From Halorussus sp. MSC15.2 (GTDB taxonomy: Archaea > Halobacteriota > Halobacteria > Halobacteriales > Haladaptataceae), in NCBI RefSeq assembly GCF_010747475.1, contig NZ_VSLZ01000005.1, positions 62,001 to 126,000 of the forward strand: a DNA stretch of 64,000 bases. Reading direction: 5' to 3'. The position numbers and the translations under genes are program-made. Shown piece by piece: positions 1 to 7,978 of this stretch. The first letter of the stretch is position 1, and every line of letters starts with the position of its first letter. The notes beneath the pieces are model-generated. The model did not search any database and had not been told where the DNA came from. It saw only the letters and a program-made list of their open reading frames with translations.

Positions 1-1511
1 TCCACGTCCTCGGGGTCCACGTCCTGGTCGACGCGCTCGGCCAGTTCCTCGCGAGTGCCGACGACGACCACGTCGTCCATCCCGCCGTCCCAGTTCTCCG
101 GCGTCCAGATGGGGATGGGGATGCCCCAGTAGCGCTGGCGCGAGACGTTCCAGTCGGGCGCGTCCTCCACGAAGTCGCGGAAGCGGTTGTCCCGCGCCCA
201 TTCGGGGTGCCACTGGCTGTCCTCGACGTTGTCGAGCAGTTCGTCCTTGATGTCGGTGATGGTGATGAACCACTGGTCGGTGACTATCTGGATGATACCC
301 GTGTCACAGCGCCAACAGTGGCCGTAACTGTGGGTCACGGTGCCCGACGAGAGCATCAGCCCCTTCGCTTCGAGGTCGGCGACGATGTCCTCGTCGGCGT
401 CCTTGACGTACTGTCCGGCGTACTTCCCGGCGGAGTCGCCGTAGACCCCGTCGCTCCCGACCGGACAGAAGATGTCGAGACCGAGTTCCGTGCCGCGCTC
501 GAAGTCCTCCTCACCGTGGCCCGGCGCGGAGTGGACGAGACCGGTGCGGTCCACTTCCACGTAGTCGGCGGTGTAGACCTGTAGGGCGTCCTCGCCGGTG
601 GCGTGGTCGGGGACCTCCTCGTCGAGCGGGTGGTCGTACTCCCAACCGACCATCTCCTCGCCGGTGAACTCGTCTTCGACCTCGTAGTCGTCGTAGCGGC
701 CCTTCTTCAGGACCTCCTCGACGCAACCGTCCGCGAGATAGAGCACTTCTTCCTCGCCGTCTCTGGTCGCGCGGACCTGCTGGTAGGTCACGTCGCCGTC
801 CACCGCGACGAAGGTGTTGGCGGGGATGGTCCACGGGGTCGTGGTCCAGATGACGAGGTGTCCCTCGCGCTCGCGCAGGGGGAACTTGACGTAGATGGAG
901 GGGTCCTCGACGTCCTCGTACTCGACCTCGTTGTTGGCGATGGCGGTCTCACAGCGCGGGCACTGGGAGATGGAGCGCTGGCCCTGCTCGACAAGTCCGC
1001 GCTCGTGGGCCTGCTCGAAGCCCCACCACGCGGCCTCCATGTACTCGGGGTTCACCGTCTTGTAGGGGTCGTCCCAGTCCATCCAGACGCCGAAGGACTT
1101 GAAGTCCTCCTGAAGCCCCTCCAACTGCTCCTCGGCGAACTGCTTGCACTCCTGAATGAAGTTCTCCTCGCCGAACTCCTCGATGTCCTTCTTGTTCTCG
1201 AAGCCGAGTCGCTCCTCGACTTTCGTCTCGATGGGCAGGCCGTGCATGTCGTAGCCCGGCCGGTCGGTCACGTCGTGGCCCTGCATCCGCAGGTAGCGGA
1301 TGTAGGCGTCCTTCAGCGTCTTGTTCCACGTCGTGCCCATGTGGGCCGCTCCGGAGGTGTACGGCGGCCCGTCCACGAAGAAGTACGGCTCCCCGTCGGC
1401 GCGATGCTCCTTGGCCTTTCGGTAGGCGTCCACGTCGTCCCAGTAGTCGAACACCCGGTCTTCGACCTCGTGGGGTTCGTACTGGTCCGCGACTTCGCCG
1501 AACCTGCTCAT
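1..1511 (-). CDS. ileS: Isoleucyl-tRNA synthetase, N-terminal part (runs off the left edge)
   Basis: Cytoplasmic class I aminoacyl-tRNA synthetase charging tRNA-Ile. About 503 residues are present from the ATG at 1511-1509 and the frame is open to the window edge. The class I signature appears as PPYTSGAAHMGT near residue 55 (HIGH box written HMGT), followed by the family-typical YDMHGLPIE. A CPRCETA zinc knuckle near residue 185 and a second HCWRCDTG knuckle near residue 400 lie in and around the editing domain. The KMSKS loop and anticodon-binding domain would lie left of the window. I checked frame continuity at several points (left edge, both zinc knuckles, HIGH box) and saw no break. Identity is secure; only completeness is unknown. 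Confidence 0.95.
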   Translation of the reverse strand, partial: MSRFGEVADQYEPHEVEDRVFDYWDDVDAYRKAKEHRADGEPYFFVDGPPYTSGAAHMGTTWNKTLKDAYIRYLRMQGHDVTDRPGYDMHGLPIETKVEERLGFENKKDIEEFGEENFIQECKQFAEEQLEGLQEDFKSFGVWMDWDDPYKTVNPEYMEAAWWGFEQAHERGLVEQGQRSISQCPRCETAIANNEVEYEDVEDPSIYVKFPLREREGHLVIWTTTPWTIPANTFVAVDGDVTYQQVRATRDGEEEVLYLADGCVEEVLKKGRYDDYEVEDEFTGEEMVGWEYDHPLDEEVPDHATGEDALQVYTADYVEVDRTGLVHSAPGHGEEDFERGTELGLDIFCPVGSDGVYGDSAGKYAGQYVKDADEDIVADLEAKGLMLSSGTVTHSYGHCWRCDTGIIQIVTDQWFITITDIKDELLDNVEDSQWHPEWARDNRFRDFVEDAPDWNVSRQRYWGIPIPIWTPENWDGGMDDVVVVGTREELAERVDQDVDPEDV

Positions 1512-1633
1512 ACCTGTTGTGTTCTTCCCCGAAGTTAAATCGGGTTCGGTTGTGCAGTCGCGTCTGCGCGGGCAGACGCAGTGTCGATGGACTCGTGGTC
1601 CCCTCCGGGTCGCGACCTACCTCCGCCGACCGA

Positions 1634-3304
1634 CTACTGGCCGGTACTGTCCCACTCGTCGAAGCGAGACGGTTCGCCGCGAGCGCCGCGGAGCCACCGG
1701 TAGCCGTAGGGCGAGACCGCGAACTCGTGGGTCGTCCCGTCGAGCGGTTCGTAGTCGCGGTCGGCGAACATGTCCACGAGTTGGGTGGTTTCGGGTAACT
1801 CGAACGAGACCGTCGTCTCCTCGTCGGCGAGATTGTGGACCGCCACGACGCTCCGCCCGTCCCACGTACACCGGTGGACCATCACGCCCGGCGGCGTCGT
1901 CTCCACGAGGTCGAACTCCCCCCAACCGACTTCCGGATTCTGCTTCCGGAGGTGGACGAGTCGCTGTACCCAGTTGAACAGCGAGTCCGGGTCGAACTGC
2001 TGGTCCAACACGTTCACGTTCTCGTAGCCGTACTCTCCCTCGTCCACCACCGGCGCGACGAGTTGCTCGGCGGGCGCGTCCGAGAACCCGGCGTTCACCT
2101 CGGACGACCACTGCATCGGCGTGCGCACGGCGTCGCGCCCCGCCAGCGAGAGGTCGTCGCCCATCCCGATTTCGTCGCCGTAGACGACCATCGGTGTCCC
2201 CGGTAGCGAGAACAGGAGACTGTAGGCGAGTCGGAGTTGCCGCCCGTCGTCGAGCATCGGCGCGAGTCGGCGGCGGATGCCCCGGCCGAAGATGCGCATG
2301 TTCTCCTCGGGCGCGAACGCCTCGAACACGTCCCGGCGCTCGGACTCGGTGAGGCGTTCGAGGTCCAACTCGTCGAGGTTGCGCAGGAAGTTAAGCCACT
2401 GGCCTTCGGTCGGCACCGAGGGGAGCAGTCGCAGTCCCTCGACGACGGGTTCGACGTTCTCGCGGGCGAGACCCAGAAACAGGTAGTTGTCGAGCAGGAA
2501 GTTGAACAGCAGGTTGAGTTCGTCACCGTCGCCGAAGAACTCGCCGAGTCGGCGCGGTTCCTCGTCCACCTCGCCGAGGAGGACGGCGTCGCCCTTGCGC
2601 TTGGTCACGAAGCTACGGAAGTTGCGCACGATTCCGTGCGGGTCGTCGGGTCTCGTGGATTCGAGGCCCTTCGCTTCGACCATGTGGGAGGCGGCGTCGA
2701 GGCGGAACCCGTCCACGCCAAGTCGGAGCCAGAATCCCATGATATTGCGTATCTCCTGACGCACGTCCGGGTTCGAGAGGTTCAGACCGGGTTCGTAGTC
2801 GTAGAAGCGGTGGAAGTAGTAGGCGTCGGCGACTTCGTCGTAGGTCCAGACGCTCTCCTCTTGCCCGGGGAATATCGTCTCGGCGTCGACCGACGCCGAT
2901 TCGGGGTCGTCGGTCCAAGCGTAGTAGTCGCGGTACTTCGAGTCGGGGTCCTCGCGGGCCTTCTGGAACCACGGATGCTGGTCCGACGTGTGGTTGACCA
3001 CGAGGTCCACGAGGACGCGGATGCCGCGGTTCTCGGCCCCGTGGAGGAACTCGGCGAAGTCGCCCAGCGTGCCGAGTCGGTCGTCGATTCCGTAGTAGTC
3101 GGCCACGTCGTAGCCGTTGTCGCGCATCGGACTCGGGAAGAACGGGAGGAGCCAGATGCAGTCTACGCCGAGTCGCGAGAGGTAGTCCAGTCGGTCCGTG
3201 AGACCGTGGAAGTCGCCGACGCCGTCGCCGTCGGAGTCGTCGAACCGTTTGACGTCGACGGCGTAGACGACGCTGTTCTTGTACCAGTGGTCGCTTCCCC
3301 CCAT
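1634..3304 (-). CDS. GH13 alpha-glucosyltransferase, trehalose synthase (maltose mutase)-like
   Basis: 556-residue glycoside hydrolase family 13 protein of the trehalose synthase/maltose isomerase type. Conserved regions in order: DLVVNHTSDQH (region I), GVDGFRLDAA with the nucleophile Asp (region II), LLGEVDEE with the acid/base Glu (region III), and a region IV that reads FLRNLDE. In trehalose synthases region IV is normally FLRNHDE, so the transition-state-stabilising His is Leu here. The later RRRLAPML and GDEIGMGDDLSL stretches are typical of the family. No signal peptide, so probably cytosolic, acting on maltose/trehalose or short alpha-glucans. Divergent from the ASRT/LLM gene pair with a 105-bp gap. 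The missing His makes the real activity uncertain; it might act as a transferase with altered specificity. Confidence 0.8.
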   Translation of the reverse strand: MGGSDHWYKNSVVYAVDVKRFDDSDGDGVGDFHGLTDRLDYLSRLGVDCIWLLPFFPSPMRDNGYDVADYYGIDDRLGTLGDFAEFLHGAENRGIRVLVDLVVNHTSDQHPWFQKAREDPDSKYRDYYAWTDDPESASVDAETIFPGQEESVWTYDEVADAYYFHRFYDYEPGLNLSNPDVRQEIRNIMGFWLRLGVDGFRLDAASHMVEAKGLESTRPDDPHGIVRNFRSFVTKRKGDAVLLGEVDEEPRRLGEFFGDGDELNLLFNFLLDNYLFLGLARENVEPVVEGLRLLPSVPTEGQWLNFLRNLDELDLERLTESERRDVFEAFAPEENMRIFGRGIRRRLAPMLDDGRQLRLAYSLLFSLPGTPMVVYGDEIGMGDDLSLAGRDAVRTPMQWSSEVNAGFSDAPAEQLVAPVVDEGEYGYENVNVLDQQFDPDSLFNWVQRLVHLRKQNPEVGWGEFDLVETTPPGVMVHRCTWDGRSVVAVHNLADEETTVSFELPETTQLVDMFADRDYEPLDGTTHEFAVSPYGYRWLRGARGEPSRFDEWDSTGQ

Positions 3305-3367
3305 CGTTCGCTACGTGTACGGGACTGAGTGGTAAGTTCTCTGTGGCGGCATCGACGGCCGCCACGA

Positions 3368-3375
3368 CTTTTATG
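3368..3375 (+). promoter_or_regulatory. TATA box for the ASRT-like gene
   Basis: CTTTTATG centred about 38 nt before the ATG at 3410 predicts transcription start near 3398 and a leader of about a dozen bases. Placement only; no other support. Confidence 0.45.
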
Positions 3376-3409
3376 CGACTGTCCACCGAGAGACGCGTGG
3401 GGGAATAGC

Positions 3410-3778
3410 ATGGTCGGGAAGAAGCGATGGGCCATCGCGGAGGGGTACGTCCCCGAAACGAGCCACGGTCCGGAACCCGAGATGACCAGCCACGAGACCG
3501 TCTGCGTCCTGAACGCGACCGGCGAGGACGCGCACGTCGAGATAACTGTCTACTACACCGACGAGGACCCGGTCGGTCCCTACGAGGTGACGGTGCCCGC
3601 CGAGCGCACGAAGCACGTCCGGTTCAACGGACTCGACGACCCCGAACCAATTCCGAAGGGGACGCCGTTCGCCAGCGTCGTCGAGTCCAATGTGCCGATA
3701 GTCTGCCAGCACACCCGCCTCGACTCGCGACAGGCTGAGAACGCGCTGCTGACGACGGTTCCGTACGGGGCCGAGTAG
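3410..3778 (+). CDS. ASRT family protein (sensory rhodopsin transducer-like, small-molecule binding)
   Basis: 122-residue homologue of the Anabaena sensory rhodopsin transducer. The core WAIAEGYVPE, SHETVCVLN, EDAHVEITVYY and the C-terminal QHTRLDSRQAENALLTTVPY are nearly diagnostic of the family. The Anabaena protein is a soluble beta-sandwich tetramer that binds the rhodopsin tail; the wider family has been proposed to bind sugars or other small ligands. No rhodopsin gene is in the window. I chose ATG 3410 because the family starts at this WAIAEGY block; the upstream in-frame extension has no family resemblance. It is followed 15 bp later by the LLM oxidoreductase gene and faces the trehalose synthase-like gene, which supports a sugar-related role rather than light sensing (inference). 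Confidence 0.88.
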   Translation: MVGKKRWAIAEGYVPETSHGPEPEMTSHETVCVLNATGEDAHVEITVYYTDEDPVGPYEVTVPAERTKHVRFNGLDDPEPIPKGTPFASVVESNVPIVCQHTRLDSRQAENALLTTVPYGAE

Positions 3779-3793
3779 AACGGGAGCGAACTG

Positions 3794-4753
3794 ATGACTG
3801 ACATCGGTTACCACGCCTCCCACGAGCAGTTCGCGCCCAGCGACCTCCTGGAGTACGTCAGGCGCGCCGAGGAGGCGGGGTTCACGGACGTCCTCGCGTC
3901 GGACCACTTCCACCCGTGGAGCGAGCGGCAGGGCGAGGCGGGGTTCGTCTGGTCGTGGCTGGGCGCGGCGATGGAGACCACGTCGATGACGTTCGGCACC
4001 GTGAACGCGCCGGGGTACCGCTACCACCCGACCATCGTCGCGCAGGCCGCGGCGACGCTCCGGTCGATGTACCCCGAGCGGTTCTGGCTGTCGGTCGGCA
4101 GCGGCGAGTTGCTCAACGAACACGTGACCGGCGAGAGGTGGCCGGGGAAGGACGAACGGAACGCGCGACTCGAAGCGTGCGCCGAGGTCATGCGACGGCT
4201 CTGGGACGGCGAGACGGTGACTCACCACGGGCAGGTTACAGTGGAAGACGCCCGACTCCACACCCTGCCCGACACAGCGCCGCCCCTCGTCGGCGCGGCG
4301 CTGTCGGAGCAGACCGCCCGCTGGCTCGCGGAGTGGGCCGACGGCATGGTCACGGTCGCCACGACCGACCACGAGTCGCTGCAGCGCCGCATCGAAGCGT
4401 TCCGGGAGCGAGCGCCCGACGCCCCGGTCTACCTCAAGGTCCAACTGTCCTACGCCGAGGACGAGGAGACGGCGCTGGAGGGCGCGTACGACCAGTGGCG
4501 GACGAACTGCGTGCCCGGACCTGTGACCCAGAACCTCCGCACCACCGAGCAGTACGACGCGGTGGGCGAGACGGTCACCAGAGAGGAGGTGAAGGAGAAC
4601 GTCCGAGTGTCGGCCGACCTCGACCGGCACGTCGAGTGGTTGCGCGAGGACCTCGCGCTCGACGTGGAGAAGGTGTTCCTACACAACGTCAACCGGGAGC
4701 AGGAGCAGTTCGTGGACGCGTTCGGCGAGCGGGTGCTGCCGGAGTTCGAGTGA
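3794..4753 (+). CDS. LLM class flavin-dependent oxidoreductase (TIGR03885-like)
   Basis: 319-residue luciferase-like TIM-barrel monooxygenase/reductase. The N-terminus IGYHASHEQFAP, the block LASDHFHPWSERQGE and the segment GVNAPGYRYHP-like (VNAPGYRYHPTIVAQ) match the subfamily I recall as TIGR03885, described as probably FMN- rather than F420-dependent. The glycine-rich SVGSGELLNEHVTG and the LVGAALSEQTARW stretch form the flavin site in relatives. Substrate unknown. It is the second gene of a two-gene unit with the ASRT-like protein (15-bp spacing), which suggests that the two act together. Cytosolic, no signal. Confidence 0.85.
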   Translation: MTDIGYHASHEQFAPSDLLEYVRRAEEAGFTDVLASDHFHPWSERQGEAGFVWSWLGAAMETTSMTFGTVNAPGYRYHPTIVAQAAATLRSMYPERFWLSVGSGELLNEHVTGERWPGKDERNARLEACAEVMRRLWDGETVTHHGQVTVEDARLHTLPDTAPPLVGAALSEQTARWLAEWADGMVTVATTDHESLQRRIEAFRERAPDAPVYLKVQLSYAEDEETALEGAYDQWRTNCVPGPVTQNLRTTEQYDAVGETVTREEVKENVRVSADLDRHVEWLREDLALDVEKVFLHNVNREQEQFVDAFGERVLPEFE

Positions 4754-4793
4754 ACCGCGTCGGACGGGCGACGCCGTGGAAACCGAACCGCAC

Positions 4794-5444
4794 TCAGAGG
4801 ACGTCTGGGAGTCGCCAGAGGGTCGATAGCTCGTAGGTCGGTGAGACCGCCACCTCGCGCTCGGGCCGGCGCTCGCGTCGCAGGAGCGCGGAGTCGATAC
4901 CGGCGTTGTCGGCCGCCTTGACGTCTACCGGGCGGTCGCCGACGTACAGGGCGGTGTCGGCGTCGAGCGTCTCCATCGCGGTCTCGATGTTCTGCGGGTC
5001 GGGTTTGCGGCGTTCGAGTCCCGACGGCGTGAACCGACAGCCGTGGACCGTCTCGAAGCAATCCGTCAGGTCGAACTGACGCAGCAGAAACGAGAGCACG
5101 CGGGGGTGGTTGTCACTGACGATACCGAGCGAGTAGTCCAGGTCGCAAATCGCGGTGACGTCGTCGTAGTGCGAACGGACGCCGGACCGAATCTCGGACA
5201 GTTGCGCCCGAATCGCCTCCCGCGCGGCCTCCGTGCAGAAGGTGTCGCGGTCGATGTCGGCCGCCCGACAGCGGTCGGTGATGGCCGAGAGGTTCCCCCG
5301 GAAGAAGTCGGCGACGATATTCTCCGGCGGGGCGGACAGTTCGAACCGTCGCTGGACGCGCCCCATCGCGTCCGTCATGGTCTCTCGGTCGGGCATCTCC
5401 GCGATGACGCCGTCGCAATCGAACAGTACCGCGTCGTAGGTCAT
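4794..5444 (-). CDS. HAD superfamily hydrolase (phosphoglycolate phosphatase-like)
   Basis: 216-residue HAD phosphatase. Motif I is LFDCDGVI right at the N-terminus (nucleophile Asp and acid Asp), motif II is the IVSDNH segment (Ser), motif III/IV is in RRKPDPQNIETAME and LYVGDRPVDVKAA. A helical cap lies between motifs I and II, as in phosphoglycolate phosphatase and beta-phosphoglucomutase relatives. The start at 5444 (MTYDAVLFDCDG) fits the family; the longer open frame from 5549 adds a non-homologous basic extension. Stands alone, convergent with the LLM gene (40 bp apart). Substrate cannot be predicted. Confidence 0.85.
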   Translation of the reverse strand: MTYDAVLFDCDGVIAEMPDRETMTDAMGRVQRRFELSAPPENIVADFFRGNLSAITDRCRAADIDRDTFCTEAAREAIRAQLSEIRSGVRSHYDDVTAICDLDYSLGIVSDNHPRVLSFLLRQFDLTDCFETVHGCRFTPSGLERRKPDPQNIETAMETLDADTALYVGDRPVDVKAADNAGIDSALLRRERRPEREVAVSPTYELSTLWRLPDVL

Positions 5445-5574
5445 CGTGTCCGGATGGTCTCTCTTCGAGACGTAAAACGCTATCCGGTGGGAGGCGTTCA
5501 GGGGGTGAGCGACGCTCACGGGGTGAACGCGCCGTACCGAAACACGCAAGTATCATACATTTGAGGGCAGAGCC

Positions 5575-6357
5575 ATGGAGAACCCCGCCGAGGCTGCGCT
5601 AGAGCGACTCGGGTTCCTGACCGCGTCACCGAATCGCGTCCGCCTGTTGCGGTCACTCTCCACGAACACGGCACCGCCGGACGCGCTGGGAGAGGATTTG
5701 GACCTCCCTCGCTCGACACTCCAGCGAAACCTCACCGCCCTCGAAGAGCAGGGATACGTCTCTCACGAGGTCACGGAGAACCGATACGAGATAACCGTTG
5801 CCGGGGAACTCGCTTTCAAAGCGGTCGAAGACGCGCTCTCGACGGTCGAACTCGCGGCGTCGCTCGGTCCGTTCTTCGAGCGTTTTCCGACCGAACTTCC
5901 CGTCGAGACGGACTCGTTACGGTCGTGTGACGTGACGGTGTCCACGACAGACACCCCGTTCGAACCGCTCTACCACGTCCGACGGAACGTGATGGACGCG
6001 ACGAGCGTGAAAGGGTTCGTGCCGACGCTCAATCCGCTCTACCTCGAAACGCTCCGTGATTGTGTCCCCGAACAGTTGACCCTCGACGTCATCGCACCGC
6101 CCACCGCGTACGAATCGGCGAATCCCGATTACGACGAGACGTTCGCGACGCTCGAAGCGGCCGACGACGTGACGCTCCGCGAAGCGAGCGCGGTACCGGA
6201 GTACGCGCTCGGAATCGTCGACGAGACGGTTCTGCTCGGGGCGTTCGACGAACGGATGCGAACGCATTCGGTGCTGGAGGCACCGTCGCAACCGGAACTG
6301 CTGGAGTGGGCCGAAGCGAAGTACGACGAAGTCGAGGCGGCGTCGATACCTCGCTGA
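5575..6357 (+). CDS. Winged-helix transcriptional regulator (FilR1-type ligand domain)
   Basis: 260-residue regulator. Residues about 5-75 form an ArsR-like winged helix (SPNRVRLLRSL ... LPRSTLQRNLTALEEQGYV ... RYEITVAGEL). The rest, with HVRRNVMDATSVKGFVPTLNP and the terminal GAFDERMRTHSVLEA, matches the C-terminal domain common in haloarchaeal FilR1-type regulators that is thought to sense a small molecule. A TATA-like TATCATACA at about 5550 precedes it. Divergent from the HAD gene. Target genes unknown. Confidence 0.8.
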   Translation: MENPAEAALERLGFLTASPNRVRLLRSLSTNTAPPDALGEDLDLPRSTLQRNLTALEEQGYVSHEVTENRYEITVAGELAFKAVEDALSTVELAASLGPFFERFPTELPVETDSLRSCDVTVSTTDTPFEPLYHVRRNVMDATSVKGFVPTLNPLYLETLRDCVPEQLTLDVIAPPTAYESANPDYDETFATLEAADDVTLREASAVPEYALGIVDETVLLGAFDERMRTHSVLEAPSQPELLEWAEAKYDEVEAASIPR

Positions 6358-6406
6358 GGAACCCTCCGCAGAAGCGAGAGAGTTCCCGACGGACGGTAGC
6401 CTCAAG

Positions 6407-6413
6407 CTTATAC
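6407..6413 (+). promoter_or_regulatory. TATA box for the HIT gene
   Basis: CTTATAC centred about 33 nt upstream of the ATG at 6443, predicting a very short or absent leader. Confidence 0.5.
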
Positions 6414-6442
6414 GCCGCGCCGTCGAACCGCCACGATACAGC

Positions 6443-6874
6443 ATGAGTCGAGACGACTGCATCTTCTGCCAGATAGTCGAAGGCGACATCCCGAGTCGAA
6501 CCGTCTTCGAGGACGACACCGCGATGGCCTTCCTCGACGCGAATCCGCTCGCGCCGGGCCACACGCTCGTCATCCCGAAGGAACACCACGAGACGCTCGA
6601 AGAGACGCCAGAAGACGTGGCCGCCCACGTCTTCGGCGCGCTCCACCGCCTCAACACCGCGGTCGAACACGCCGTGGACGCCGACGGGACCAACGTCGCG
6701 TTCAACAACGGCGAGGCCGCCGGACAGGAAGTTCCCCACGTCCACGGCCACATCATCCCGCGGTTCGAGGGCGACGGCGGGAACCCGATTCACGCGGTCG
6801 CGGGCAAGCGCCCGGACCTCACCGAGGATGAACTGGACGAAATAGCCGAGGAGATTCACAGCCAGCGCGACTGA
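6443..6874 (+). CDS. HIT family nucleotide hydrolase/transferase (HinT-like)
   Basis: 143-residue histidine-triad protein. The triad reads PHVHGHIIPRF at residues 98-108 (His99, His101, His103; the middle one is the nucleophile in characterised relatives). The N-terminal CIFCQIVEGDIPS with Cys6 and Cys9 and PGHTLVIPKEHHETL are typical of the Hint branch, which hydrolyses purine nucleoside phosphoramidates and acyl-adenylates. Full family length, cytosolic. Own promoter; next gene on the same strand starts 92 bp later with its own TATA box, so probably monocistronic. Confidence 0.93.
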   Translation: MSRDDCIFCQIVEGDIPSRTVFEDDTAMAFLDANPLAPGHTLVIPKEHHETLEETPEDVAAHVFGALHRLNTAVEHAVDADGTNVAFNNGEAAGQEVPHVHGHIIPRFEGDGGNPIHAVAGKRPDLTEDELDEIAEEIHSQRD

Positions 6875-6935
6875 ACGGCGCGAGTGGGACCGTCGCAGCG
6901 AACCGTCGTCCGGGGGACTCGACCGAAGCGCACTC

Positions 6936-6944
6936 TTTTATATC
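6936..6944 (+). promoter_or_regulatory. TATA box for the MinD-like gene
   Basis: TTTTATATC centred 27 nt upstream of ATG 6967, the spacing expected for a leaderless haloarchaeal transcript. Confidence 0.6.
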
Positions 6945-6966
6945 AAGCCGTAGCAACCTCGAACCA

Positions 6967-7755
6967 ATGGCCTACTCGACTGCCGCGCTCGTCGGCGCGA
7001 CCGGCGGCGCGGGCACGACCCGACTCGCCGTCGAACTCGGGGCGACGCTGGCCCGCGACGGCCGCGAAGTGGCGATTCTCGACGCCGCGTTCGCCACCGA
7101 GGGACTCGCTCGCCACGTCTCGGGCCGCATCGACGCCGACGTGACCGCGCTCCTGACCGAGGACGAAACGGTCCAAGCTGACCGACTGCCCGCGGAGGGT
7201 CTCCGAGAACACCCCGCGACCGCCGACCTCGCGGGCCGACTCGCACTCTGTCCGGCCCACGCGCCCTTCGAGCGACTGGCTCGCGCGAAAACCACCGACG
7301 CCGCCCGGCGGTTCGAGACCCTGCTCGGCGAGACCGCCTCGGCGTACGACCACGTGCTGGTGGACGCGCCGCCCGTCGCGTCGAATCAGGCCGTCGCCGC
7401 GGTTACCGCGGCCGAGTGTGTCGCGGTCGTCGCACCCGCGAGCGAGCGTGGCGTGGACGCGCTCCAGCGCGCTCGCGGCCGGGTCGCCGACGTGGGTGCG
7501 AGCGTGGACGCCGTAGTTGCCAACCGCGCCGAACCCGAGCATCCGGTCCGGAGCGCGGACGCCGCAGTTCCGGAGAGCGAAGTGCGGACCGTCGAGGGGG
7601 TTCCGGCCAGCGCCCCGGACCCGGAAACGGCCTTCGCGCCCGCGGTCGCTCACGTCGCGGAGGTCGTCTTCGACGCCGAACTAGGACTGGAGTTCGAGGA
7701 ATCGGGACTACTCGACTTCGACGCCGAGGAGTTGCTGCCGGACGCGCTCTCTTGA
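6967..7755 (+). CDS. MinD/ParA-like ATPase with a degenerate P-loop
   Basis: 262 residues with the overall layout of SIMIBI-class MinD/ParA proteins: a glycine-rich loop at residues 8-18 (GATGGAGTTRL), a strand REVAILDAAF where MinD has the switch I strand, and YDHVLVDAPPVAS in place of Walker B. The deviant Walker A of MinD is KGGxGKT/S; here both lysines are missing (GGAGTTR), so ATP binding or hydrolysis is doubtful. Such haloarchaeal paralogues may act as regulators or partners of an active MinD; an active-looking minD lies 4 kb away. No membrane-targeting helix is obvious. Role not known. Confidence 0.72.
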   Translation: MAYSTAALVGATGGAGTTRLAVELGATLARDGREVAILDAAFATEGLARHVSGRIDADVTALLTEDETVQADRLPAEGLREHPATADLAGRLALCPAHAPFERLARAKTTDAARRFETLLGETASAYDHVLVDAPPVASNQAVAAVTAAECVAVVAPASERGVDALQRARGRVADVGASVDAVVANRAEPEHPVRSADAAVPESEVRTVEGVPASAPDPETAFAPAVAHVAEVVFDAELGLEFEESGLLDFDAEELLPDALS

Positions 7756-7922
7756 CGGCAGTCCGCGACTTCCGGAGCGACACTCCGTCGCCACTCTGAC
7801 GGGGCGAGCGCGGACCGTCTCTGCCCTGTTGCCGAAAGTTCAAGGAGGAGGGAGACGGCCGTCTCTCGGGTTTGCGGCAGGCGTCCTTCTAGTCGGGACC
7901 GGCCAACATATTTTATTCACCA

Positions 7923-7933
7923 CTATATATTAG
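7923..7933 (+). promoter_or_regulatory. TATA element in an AT-rich block before the Tat-exported gene
   Basis: CTATATATTAG lies within a visibly AT-rich stretch (about 7905-7970) and would start transcription near 7952, about 27 nt before ATG 7979. A second AT-rich run (TTATTAAT, 7959-7966) is too close to the start to serve a leaderless transcript. Confidence 0.5.
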
Positions 7934-7978
7934 AAATATAAGGCCTTAACCGCAGAGTTATTAATTTTTGACTGCAGC

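Noticed and set aside
3409-3420. ATGGTCGGG at the ASRT start as another operator copy
   Set aside because: Only the common ATGGTCG core matches, and it is explained as the start codon and following codons.
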